From an uncultured Caldisericota bacterium (GTDB lineage: Bacteria > Caldisericota > Caldisericia > Caldisericales > Caldisericaceae): DNA of 37,310 bases. How positions within the stretch are numbered: position 1 is the stretch's first letter; the number at the start of each line of letters is the position of its first letter. The position numbers and the translations under genes are program-made. This document shows, in pieces, positions 1-8,641 of this stretch. The stretch covers positions 1 to 37,310 of the forward strand of contig CAJXKN010000004.1 of the NCBI GenBank assembly GCA_913055585.1. Reading direction: 5' to 3'. The notes beneath the pieces are model-generated. The model did no database searches. It was not told where the DNA came from and saw only the letters and a list, made by a program, of their open reading frames with translations.

Positions 1-168
1 CCTGAACTCGTTTCAGGGTCGACAATTTGAGGGGGTTAAAAAGCACCCCCTCAATACTCCCCCGAAAAAGACAAAAAATGAGATGCTGAAACAAGTTCAG
101 CATGACACTGCAGAGATGCTGAAACAAGACCTGGCAAAAACAGCCAGGGAAAAGATTGCAGCATGACA
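1..168. repeat. Intergenic palindromic repeat cluster A
   Basis: cctgaactcgtttcagggtc (1-20), hairpin TTGAGGGGG..CCCCCTCAA (27-54), gagatgctgaaacaagttcagcatgaca (80-107), nested hairpin gagatgctgaaacaagacctggc..gccagg..cagcatgaca (113-168). Confidence 0.85.
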
Positions 169-172
169 TTAC

Positions 173-264
173 TTAATCCTATATCCCGAATCCTATATTC
201 ATCATTCAACATCCATCATCTAACATTCAACATCCTATATCCTAAATCCTATATCCTAAATACG
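173..264. repeat. Imperfect tandem short repeat (cctatatcctaaat-like units)
   Basis: Repeated cctatat/cctaaat/cattcaacatc units; a similar tract lies at 7680-7711. Confidence 0.75.
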
Positions 265-323
265 GGATGCTAAAACAAATTAAAAACCCTCCTGTTGTTT
301 TTCTGTAAGCGTTTCTCTATAAA

Positions 324-3300
324 TTAGGGAATGAGAGATTTAGCCCATTTTGGGAGTTCTGGTGCATTCCCATTCTCAATCATTGACTGCCATTTTTCAT
401 CTGTGAGCCTGTTGGACATTTTCTCTGTGAATTCATAATAAGAGAAAACTGGCCCTTTGAAAAGATACAAATCATTATTGTACCGTGCTGCAACGTATAT
501 TTCAAATACATTACCTACGCCTTCTTCAAGAACAGTCCCACCATTTGGGTCTGTATGAATATCAGCGACAAGCGCTGTTTTACCATCACCTGCTCCCATT
601 ATGTCACTACTAAAATCTTCTGGAAACGTCATCAGAGCTTTAAACGCATCCTTAAACTCTGAGAAATACATACTATCCTCTTTATCAAGCGGTGTGTTTT
701 CCAATTCCTTTTTAGAAATTACTATAGCTTCATTTGTGAGACTCTTTAGTGACTCTATTTTTGTCTTTAAAACATCAGGAAGCAAGCCTCTCTCGGATAG
801 TCCTTTTTCTGTCATATCAAGCAACGTAAGTAAACGTTCGTATCCTTCGATATTTGGCTCTACGTATCCTGGCTGAGGCAATGGTGGAGCAGTCTTTAAA
901 GTATAGCTCTGTTTTGCATAAAGGATTGTATCATGCTTTAGCTCCGTGTAAGATGCAAGAGCGGTAAATAATTCTTTTCTTGACCAATTTTCATTTTGCA
1001 TAAAAAATGGATAGCCGCTACCTCTTTTACCTTTTGCATAAGTTTTTAAAAGTGAAAGCCATCCCCAGTATAAGTTTTGCAGCCAATCCTTTATTGTAAA
1101 ACTATCTATTTCTTTTCTCAATGTTTTTACCTGGTTTACGTATGCTTCGTTTTTATTCTCGTTATAAACGTTTAACATAATGTTTTCTGCTTCCTTATTT
1201 CCAAAAACATTAAATAGATCCATTGCTTTAGGTAACATTCTATACCCTGCCTTTGGGTAGACGAGGTTTTGCAAAATATATGCATCCAGCGTAAACCGCT
1301 GCCCCATAAACCTGAAGCCTTTCTCTTTATTTATTTCTGCACCTATCGTACTAATTTTAGGATTGGGCAGTGCAAGTGCTTTTCCAATAAAAGCATCCAG
1401 CTTCTCTGTATCTGTTAAATCATTTAATGAAACCGTTTCACCATAAATTGCTTTAACAATTGGAATGTAATTATAAAAATTGATATCGTCAGACCTTCCA
1501 ACAAAGAATACGGTAGGCTCATATATTTTATCGTACAGCGCTAAAAGCTTCGGATTATCGGAAAGTACAAGCGTGATAAGGATAGCAGACTCTGTTTGTG
1601 AACGTCCCATCTGTATTGCTTCTTTTGATGTGCCTGGCTTCAACAGGAAACGCATCCTTCCGTACCACATCATTGATTTAAAGTAACGTTTGAACGTTTC
1701 GTTTCTTGTATAATGCCCTCGCGGGACGTACTGCGAATAATCCTCTTTATAACCAAATAGCGGTGAAACTGCAATGCCTTTGTGTGCATTAATCAGTGCA
1801 AATTCCTTATTTGCCGTATCCTCAACCTCCTTTTTTATATCAGGATTCAATTCAACCGGAAGTAGATAATCAGGATTGAGGAGTTTCTCTCCAATGTAAA
1901 AGAAAGTGATATTTCTTTTGGCTGCTTCTGCTACTAATTGGTCAGGAGCAGTATAATACTGAGCAATAGAATTCATAATCATTTCTCTGTTTAGCTTATC
2001 AAGGGTATCTACAAAATAGTGTATTTCATCATACCTCAAGGACATATCAATCAGGATATGATATGCCTGAAGGAACGTATCAAAGGAAATAAAAAGAGGC
2101 TTCCCTCCATTTTTTTCGTAGAAATCACTAAACGTATCGTAATTTGATTTCTTTATGAAAAAGCCGTTATCCTTTAGAGCATTCTGCTCTTTATCTGTGA
2201 GATTGTATTGAGAAAGATTTTTAATATCCTTTATCTTATATGTCGGAACTTTAGCTGTATATGAAATGGATGCTTCCTGCTCTGTTTCAAAAGGCTTTTC
2301 TTCTATAGACTGAATTGAATATTTTAGGCTCTTCGGATTTATTGACATCGTTCTTTCCATAAAGTTTGCTGCTTCGCCTCGTGTCAAAGAACTGTAAGGC
2401 TTAAAATAAAGCTTACCTGAACTCTTTACACCAAATGCTATCCCATGATAATAAGCTGTAATAATTTCTTTATACCCAAAATAAGAAGGTTTCAAGTCAA
2501 CAAATGGATTTTTCCTATCTACAAGAGGAATTTTCTGAGCTCTTATGAGCATCGTAACAAACTCTCCACGTGTGATCTCTGCATTAGGAGAGAATTTACC
2601 ATTGCCCGTGCCTTTTATAATTCCTCTCTTATACGCTTCTTCAATCCATGTAAAACCCCAGAAGTTTCGTTTCACATCAGAGAAATCTTGTTTATAATTT
2701 CCCGTTGGTTTAATACCCATTAATCTTAAAATAAGTACAGCACCTTCCGTTCTGGTAAGATGCCTGTTAGGTTTGAACGTACCATCAGGATAGCCCTTTA
2801 TTAATCCTTTTTGATATAACTTTCTCACACTGTACTGCACAGTAGGGTCAGTAATATCTTTGAAAGGCAGGTTAACGGTATCTGAAATGGTAAATAAAGT
2901 AGATGCAAGATATGCAGATTCTGTTTTACTGAGAGGAGTTTTTGGAACAAGCCAAAAGCTTACTCTGTATTCCCCAACCGTCACTGAATTGCCTGTATTG
3001 CTTTTTTGATCCCACTCCACAGTAAAGCTTTTACTGCTATGTGCAGGAATCTCAAGATGCGTTATGACCTGCGCAAACTTTTTATGCAAGGACCATTTGT
3101 AAACAAGTTTATTTAAGCCAACATTTACAATTGAAAAATCATAAATCTGTGCTGTATTAAAGGTAAATCTTACAGGGGTATCGCTAACATTAGTAACTGT
3201 ATAAGTAATCTTTACGGGTTCTCCTACCAAATAATAATCCTTGTCCGTTGTTACTTTTACCTTTATATTCTCCCCTTGTGCATTCTTGGCATAAAGCGGC

Positions 3301-3377
3301 CAAGGAAAAGATTGTGCAGAAATTGCAAATGAAAATAGCATACAAAAAACAATAAAAGCAATTAATATTTTTTTCAT
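324..3377 (-). CDS. Secreted protein: signal peptide, BsuPI-like domain, three SLH repeats, DUF3160-like region
   Basis: 1017 aa; N-terminal MKKILIAFIVFCMLFSFAISA signal; SLH motifs (FKDITDPTVQYSVRKLYQKGLIKGYPDGTFKPNRHLTR etc.); C-terminal half resembles DUF3160. Confidence 0.8.
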   Translation of the reverse strand: MKKILIAFIVFCMLFSFAISAQSFPWPLYAKNAQGENIKVKVTTDKDYYLVGEPVKITYTVTNVSDTPVRFTFNTAQIYDFSIVNVGLNKLVYKWSLHKKFAQVITHLEIPAHSSKSFTVEWDQKSNTGNSVTVGEYRVSFWLVPKTPLSKTESAYLASTLFTISDTVNLPFKDITDPTVQYSVRKLYQKGLIKGYPDGTFKPNRHLTRTEGAVLILRLMGIKPTGNYKQDFSDVKRNFWGFTWIEEAYKRGIIKGTGNGKFSPNAEITRGEFVTMLIRAQKIPLVDRKNPFVDLKPSYFGYKEIITAYYHGIAFGVKSSGKLYFKPYSSLTRGEAANFMERTMSINPKSLKYSIQSIEEKPFETEQEASISYTAKVPTYKIKDIKNLSQYNLTDKEQNALKDNGFFIKKSNYDTFSDFYEKNGGKPLFISFDTFLQAYHILIDMSLRYDEIHYFVDTLDKLNREMIMNSIAQYYTAPDQLVAEAAKRNITFFYIGEKLLNPDYLLPVELNPDIKKEVEDTANKEFALINAHKGIAVSPLFGYKEDYSQYVPRGHYTRNETFKRYFKSMMWYGRMRFLLKPGTSKEAIQMGRSQTESAILITLVLSDNPKLLALYDKIYEPTVFFVGRSDDINFYNYIPIVKAIYGETVSLNDLTDTEKLDAFIGKALALPNPKISTIGAEINKEKGFRFMGQRFTLDAYILQNLVYPKAGYRMLPKAMDLFNVFGNKEAENIMLNVYNENKNEAYVNQVKTLRKEIDSFTIKDWLQNLYWGWLSLLKTYAKGKRGSGYPFFMQNENWSRKELFTALASYTELKHDTILYAKQSYTLKTAPPLPQPGYVEPNIEGYERLLTLLDMTEKGLSERGLLPDVLKTKIESLKSLTNEAIVISKKELENTPLDKEDSMYFSEFKDAFKALMTFPEDFSSDIMGAGDGKTALVADIHTDPNGGTVLEEGVGNVFEIYVAARYNNDLYLFKGPVFSYYEFTEKMSNRLTDEKWQSMIENGNAPELPKWAKSLIP

Positions 3378-3426
3378 CGCTGCCTCCTTTTTATCTTTAG
3401 ACAGGCGAGCTTAAAAAAAGTTCGGT

Positions 3427-4119
3427 TTAGTATCCCTCACCTGGTTTTAATATGACACATTTTGCATTTGTTTCGCTTTCTATCTGTTTTTTGAACTCCT
3501 CAGGGTTCACTTTTATTACATCCCAGGTATTGTAATGCATCGGTATAACAACCCTTGGATGGAGTAATTTCGTTGCCATTACTGCATCGTGAATATCCAT
3601 TGTAAATGTGCCTCCGATTGGAAGAAGTGCAATATCAATCCAGGTTTGTCCCCCAATTACTTCCATATCGAGGAATAGTCCTGTATCGCCTGCATGATAG
3701 ACTTTTAAGTCCTTAAGCTCTATAACATATCCACAGGGATTACCTGCATACAGGGTTTTGTCCCCTTCAATAATGGATGAACTGTGCGTAGCATACACCA
3801 TCTTTACTTTTCCAAAACTGAATTCAGCACTTCCTCCTATGTTCATAGGATATAATCTTTTCACACCGTGCATAGAAAGATACTCCGTAATTTCAAACGG
3901 CGCAATAACCAGTGCATCATTTTTCTTTGCAATTTCTATTGTATCACCTAAATGATCATGATGTCCATGCGTTACAAGGATATATTCAGCTCTGCTACGT
4001 TCTGCTTTAATAGGAGAAAGAGGATTATCATTAAGGAATGGGTCAATGATAATATGCTCGTCATCCTTTGTTACGATGGCAAATGCAGAATGTCCAAAAT
4101 AAACAACTTTACTTCTCAT
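3427..4119 (-). CDS. UPF0173 metal-dependent hydrolase (metallo-beta-lactamase fold)
   Basis: FGHSAFAI, LVTHGHHDHLGD, YHAGDTGLF, PMHYNTW motifs. Confidence 0.9.
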   Translation of the reverse strand: MRSKVVYFGHSAFAIVTKDDEHIIIDPFLNDNPLSPIKAERSRAEYILVTHGHHDHLGDTIEIAKKNDALVIAPFEITEYLSMHGVKRLYPMNIGGSAEFSFGKVKMVYATHSSSIIEGDKTLYAGNPCGYVIELKDLKVYHAGDTGLFLDMEVIGGQTWIDIALLPIGGTFTMDIHDAVMATKLLHPRVVIPMHYNTWDVIKVNPEEFKKQIESETNAKCVILKPGEGY

Positions 4120-4862
4120 TTTTCACCTCCATAATAGTATTTTGAAACTTCTTTAAAAAAATTATCAATATCTTCATTTACCATAAGAGTTGTAGAAACA
4201 GGGTCAATGTTTACTTTCCCCTTTGAAACAACAACAATCTTTTGAGATGCAAATTCAGGAAGCATAGCAGCAGGATATACAGCAAGTGCAGAACCTATTA
4301 TAAAGAATAAATCAGATTGATAGACAAGTTCTTCAGCTTCCTCAAAATGCATTACCTGTTCACCAAAAAATACAATGTCAGGTTTTATTATCCCTCCACA
4401 CTGTTCACAATGAGGTACATCTTCTTCCATTATTTTCTTTTCCATCTCTTCTAAAGAATACTCTTTTCCGCATTTTATGCAATGGCTTTTATAAAAACTT
4501 CCGTGCAGTTCAATTACATTTTTGCTTCCTGCAAGCGTATGCAATGCATCAATGTTCTGTGTAATGATACCTTTTACTTTTCCTTCTTTCTCTAATTTTG
4601 CAAGAAACCTATGTGTAAAAGTAGGTGATGCCTTCCTGTAGAGAAGAAGAAAGTCCCTTGCAAAATCGTAGAAAGGCTTTGGGTCTCTTAAAAAATAATG
4701 AAAATCAAAGACTCTGTCAGGGTCATACTTGTGCGTTGTATAAATTCCCTGAGGCCCTCTGAAGTCAGGGATACCTGCATTGGTGGATATCCCTGCTCCT
4801 GTAAGTGCTACGATAAAATGTGCCTCTTTTATAAACTTTGCACATTCCTCTGCACTATTCAT
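4116..4862 (-). CDS. cobB: Sir2-family NAD-dependent protein deacylase
   Basis: GAGISTNAGIPDFRG, TQNIDALH, Zn-binding CIKC/CEQC pairs, PDIVFFGE; 4-nt overlap with the downstream gene. Confidence 0.93.
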   Translation of the reverse strand: MNSAEECAKFIKEAHFIVALTGAGISTNAGIPDFRGPQGIYTTHKYDPDRVFDFHYFLRDPKPFYDFARDFLLLYRKASPTFTHRFLAKLEKEGKVKGIITQNIDALHTLAGSKNVIELHGSFYKSHCIKCGKEYSLEEMEKKIMEEDVPHCEQCGGIIKPDIVFFGEQVMHFEEAEELVYQSDLFFIIGSALAVYPAAMLPEFASQKIVVVSKGKVNIDPVSTTLMVNEDIDNFFKEVSKYYYGGEK

Positions 4863-4870
4863 CTTTCTCC

Positions 4871-6118
4871 TTATAGCTTTTCTATTTCCTTTATAATCCT
4901 GTGAATGTTATTTGCAATTTCTTTATTAAGAGGTGCTACAATTTTTTCAGCTTCTTTATAATGTATAACTGCATTTTCCTTGTCTTTCATAGAGTAGAAT
5001 GCCTGGCCAATATAGAACTCAGAAGTAGCAGAGGCAAAAAGATTCTTCTTCTCTTTAAAGATTTTCAATGCATCTTTCAAACAATCTATCTCTTTTAGAA
5101 GTAGATCTTTATCTTTCTCTACTGCATAAGCATCACGATAAACAATGCCAAGGTTGTATTTGCTCCTTGCAAAAGCTTCTGGATACTTATCAGGGGGAAA
5201 TGCTTCAATAGAATATTTTAAATGCTCTTCTGCATTATGCAGCATCTCTTTTTTCTCTATATAGGCGAGTACGTTACCCAGATTATGATAGGAAAGGCCA
5301 AGGTTGTACTGTAATGTCCCATAATCCAATGGAGATTCATCAATAGTGTATATTTTTAAGGCATTCTTATAATGCTCAATTGAAGCTCTTAGATTCTTTT
5401 CTTTTTCAATTCCTAACTCTGCGAGTGCCGAAAAGCAAACACCTAAATTGCTTTGAGTTAAAGCATAATCTTCTGGTTCTGATTGAGGTGTAAATATTTG
5501 AGAAGCTTCTGAAAAATAATAAATAGATTTCTTCAAAAAATTTGCTTTCTCCTCTTTATCCTGAGAAATTTCTGCTAATGTAAGGTATGAAAGCCCCAGG
5601 CCATTATTGATGCCACCAAGCTCAAGGGAATCTTTACTCTCTTTCTCTATGGAGAGGGAATCTTCAAAATGCTTTATTGCTTTGAGTGTATTTTCCTTCT
5701 CTCTTCCGTCCCTCAAAGAAAGGTATGCATTACCCAGATTAAACTTTGTGGTTGCGTATTTGTAAGGGAACTTTTCCTTTGGCCTGAATTTTAAGGCTTT
5801 TTCATAATGCCGAATGCTCTCTTTGATATTTTCATTTTTGTTTTCTAAAAAAGACATTTTGAAAAATATAAAGCCTTTAGCATTTTCAATCGTACCACGC
5901 ATATCATCACTATTCTTTCTCTCTTTTTCTGCTTCGTTAAATGCGGAAAGTGCATTGATGAGATTTTCTTTTGTATTCTTTCTCTCTGATAGCAGTAAGT
6001 AGACGTTGCCAAGAGCGACCAGAAGGTCGCTCTTATCCTGCTTGTCTTTATTATTTATTTCATTTTTTAACTCTTTAACTTTCTTTTCAAGATCTAATGT
6101 ATCTACATTTAACTTCAT
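4871..6118 (-). CDS. Tetratricopeptide repeat protein
   Basis: 415 aa of helical TPR-like repeats (NLGNAYLSLRDG, NLGLSYHNLGN, FNLGNAY, IGQAFYSMKDKENAVIHYKEAEK). Confidence 0.85.
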   Translation of the reverse strand: MKLNVDTLDLEKKVKELKNEINNKDKQDKSDLLVALGNVYLLLSERKNTKENLINALSAFNEAEKERKNSDDMRGTIENAKGFIFFKMSFLENKNENIKESIRHYEKALKFRPKEKFPYKYATTKFNLGNAYLSLRDGREKENTLKAIKHFEDSLSIEKESKDSLELGGINNGLGLSYLTLAEISQDKEEKANFLKKSIYYFSEASQIFTPQSEPEDYALTQSNLGVCFSALAELGIEKEKNLRASIEHYKNALKIYTIDESPLDYGTLQYNLGLSYHNLGNVLAYIEKKEMLHNAEEHLKYSIEAFPPDKYPEAFARSKYNLGIVYRDAYAVEKDKDLLLKEIDCLKDALKIFKEKKNLFASATSEFYIGQAFYSMKDKENAVIHYKEAEKIVAPLNKEIANNIHRIIKEIEKL

Positions 6119-6127
6119 AGAATCTTC

Positions 6128-7213
6128 CTAAAATTCCTTATACCAGTTTTCGCCTTTATTTTTTACTATAATATTAGCAAAGCTCTTAAACTGTTTATTT
6201 TCATAGAATGGTGTTGCTTCCTTGCTTGCTTCATATAATCTATAATAATTTGTTACTCCTGATGTTTTAAGCCATGCAATCATATCTTCCTCGTTTGGGT
6301 AATATTTCGTAAATTCCTTCCATACGGCACGGCCTGCAAGGAACCCTGAGGCACCTTCTTTTGAAGCAATCTCTACATTGTAAACAAATTCTTTAATGTC
6401 AACACCTGCACTGAGAATAACCCAGGGCACACGTGATGCCTTTGTAATTTCAAAACAGGCATCTTCTGCATCCTTTAATGTATAAACTGCTTTTCTTTCC
6501 TTTCCATCAAAATACCCCTTATGAAACTCCTCCACGAATTTCAAATTTACAGGGAACTCAAGCTTTAAAATATCTACACCGTATTCTTCTTTTGAAAATT
6601 CTTTAGTAATGTCCAATACAATCTCAGGCTTTTTTCTTGCAAACTCTGGCGAATCCGTTCCTGGCTCATCGTCCTTAAAGGCATATCCTACAGGCTCAAG
6701 CACAAATGGTAGGTCGTACTTCTTGCATTCTTCTCCTACCTGCCTTACAATATTCTCCTGATATTCTTTAATCTCCGGAGAGCTGTCCGGTCTATAGTAC
6801 AATAAAAGTTTTGCAGCATCTGCACCTGCCCTTTTAATCTTTTCTACGCTCCATCCATCAAGCAACACTGTTTTCTTCTCTCTATTATTATATCCTGCCG
6901 CCTCTGTGCCGCTTTTTTCCCTTGCAATAAGCAGTCCTGATTGTTTATCAAGGTATTTCAATGATTCTGGCACGCCAAACTGTGGGTCCATAAGCGTGGC
7001 ACTGAAATAAGGAGAAAGATATTCAGTAACGAGCCTTTTGGCAAGAGCAAGGTCCCTGTATCCAATCTCTTCAGAGCTCTTTCCTGTAGCTCTGGCAAGC
7101 ATCCTTTTTAGAGAGCCTCTCTGGTCAATAGCAAGCATTCTAAATTTTCCTTCCTTATCGGCAAGTCTCATAAGCCCTTTTAACTTTCCTGGTGTCATAT
7201 TTACCTTTTCCAT
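6128..7213 (-). CDS. LacD-like class I aldolase (tagatose 1,6-diphosphate aldolase family)
   Basis: LAIDQRGSLKRML, LMDPQFG, KLLLYYRPDSSPEIKEYQ, DILKLEFPV, VPWVILSAGVDIKEFVYNVEIASKEGASGFLAGRAVWKE. Confidence 0.82.
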   Translation of the reverse strand: MEKVNMTPGKLKGLMRLADKEGKFRMLAIDQRGSLKRMLARATGKSSEEIGYRDLALAKRLVTEYLSPYFSATLMDPQFGVPESLKYLDKQSGLLIAREKSGTEAAGYNNREKKTVLLDGWSVEKIKRAGADAAKLLLYYRPDSSPEIKEYQENIVRQVGEECKKYDLPFVLEPVGYAFKDDEPGTDSPEFARKKPEIVLDITKEFSKEEYGVDILKLEFPVNLKFVEEFHKGYFDGKERKAVYTLKDAEDACFEITKASRVPWVILSAGVDIKEFVYNVEIASKEGASGFLAGRAVWKEFTKYYPNEEDMIAWLKTSGVTNYYRLYEASKEATPFYENKQFKSFANIIVKNKGENWYKEF

Positions 7214-7276
7214 ATTGACCTCCTATTTTTTCTTATATTTTATCATTAAAGCATTTATTATCAAGATGCGAATTTT

Positions 7277-7775
7277 TGTCACCCTGCTCCTTTCCTTGGT
7301 AAGCATTACGCCAAGTCTTGTTTCACTCCCCCCATTGTCACCCTGAATTTATTTCAGGGTCTTCAACTTAGAGGGAACAAATTTCCCTCTAACTCCTATT
7401 AAAAGAGTAAAAAGATAAAAACAAAGAAAAGTAAAAGAGGAGATGCTGAAACAAGTTCGGAATGACAGGATAGAGACAAAAGATGAGATTGCTTCGCTTC
7501 GCTCGCAATGGCGAATGAGATGCTGAAAACAAGACTTGGCCTAACGGCCAAGGAAAAGAGCAGAATGACAAGGAAAAAACAAAATGATCATTCTGTCTTG
7601 TCACCCTGAATTTATTTCAGGGTCTTTTTTTTAAAAACAAAAAAATGAGATTCCGGACCAAGCCCGGAATGACATTACTAAACCCTATATCCTAAATCCC
7701 AAATCCTATATGCGAGATTCTGAAACAAGACTTAGCACAAAACAGCCAGGGAAAAAGCGAAATGCTGAAACAGTT
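7277..7775. repeat. Intergenic palindromic repeat cluster B
   Basis: 7277-7325 inverse nested element; 7336-7362 and 7599-7625 tgtcaccctgaatttatttcagggtct; 7368-7392 TTAGAGGGAA/TTCCCTCTAA hairpin; 7440-7467, 7485-7512, 7517-7570, 7647-7674 and 7714-~7775 gagat-[stem]-atgaca family; 7680-7711 cctatatcctaaat tract. Confidence 0.85.
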
Positions 7776-7798
7776 CATAAATGAATTTATGTAGAAGA

Positions 7799-8632
7799 TT
7801 AAATGAACTGACATTGAACTACTGTAAACTCTTTATCCAATTTTTCTTGTGTTTTTTGTGCTGATGTTTTGTCGTCAAACATAGCAAACAGAGCTGAGCC
7901 AGAGCCAGTAAGGTGAAAATTCTTTTTTGTCCTGTCAAATAATTCTTTGAAAAGATGTAAAAATCTTTCATCTTCTCTCTTGTACATCTCTTCAAAATCA
8001 TTGTGAAGATAATCCTCCAGATCTTTCAGGCTATAATTTTTTTTCAGAACCATAAGGATGTTTTCAGTATAATTCGTCCTGCCATATTGGAAACTATCAA
8101 TTTTTTCATAAGCATCTCTTGTAGAAATAGAAAACTTCGGGATTACAATTAAAACATAAAACTTTTTTATAGGAGTTAGTGAATAAACTTCCTCACCTTT
8201 TCCCTCTACAAGTGCTGTGCTTCCATTAAAAAAGAATGGAACGTCAGCGCCAATCTGCCCGCCAATTTTTATTAGTCTGTTATCATTTAATGGCTTACCA
8301 AAAAGTTCATTCATTAAAATGAGGGAAGCTGCTGCATCTGAGCTTCCCCCTCCTAATCCTGCACAGCAGGGAATATATTTTTTGATTTTTATTCTTACCC
8401 TGTCCTTTACAGAGCTTTCTTGAGAGAACAATTCGTATGCTTTGTAAACTGTGTTATTATTAGAGCAAACATCAGGTATACATTTAATGTCAAGAGAATC
8501 GCTTTTCTCAATTTCTATTTCATCATGCAACGAAACTCTTTGAAAGAGCGATTTAATATTATGGAATCCATCCTTCCGTTTTCCGACGACCTCCAGTGTA
8601 AGGTTCAACTTTGCATAGGCATTTATTTTCAT
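7799..8632 (-). CDS. ispE: 4-diphosphocytidyl-2-C-methyl-D-erythritol kinase
   Basis: AYAKLNLTLEVVGKRKDGFHNI, PCCAGLGGGSSDAAASLI, GADVPFFFNGSTALVEGKGE, LTGSGSALFAMF. Confidence 0.95.
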   Translation of the reverse strand: MKINAYAKLNLTLEVVGKRKDGFHNIKSLFQRVSLHDEIEIEKSDSLDIKCIPDVCSNNNTVYKAYELFSQESSVKDRVRIKIKKYIPCCAGLGGGSSDAAASLILMNELFGKPLNDNRLIKIGGQIGADVPFFFNGSTALVEGKGEEVYSLTPIKKFYVLIVIPKFSISTRDAYEKIDSFQYGRTNYTENILMVLKKNYSLKDLEDYLHNDFEEMYKREDERFLHLFKELFDRTKKNFHLTGSGSALFAMFDDKTSAQKTQEKLDKEFTVVQCQFI

Positions 8633-8641
8633 TAATGCTTC

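Noticed and set aside
173-264. Possible CRISPR array
   Set aside because: Units are short, imperfect and contiguous, without unique spacers of regular length; no cas genes in the window.
601-3198. Many plus-strand ORFs of 60-160 aa opposite minus-strand genes (e.g. 601-876, 2445-2723, 8673-9083, 11610-12068, 12549-12992)
   Set aside because: Antisense shadows of confidently identified genes; no recognisable domains.
7389-7604. 71-aa minus-strand ORF over the repeat cluster
   Set aside because: Made entirely of palindromic repeats and low-complexity sequence; no coding evidence.
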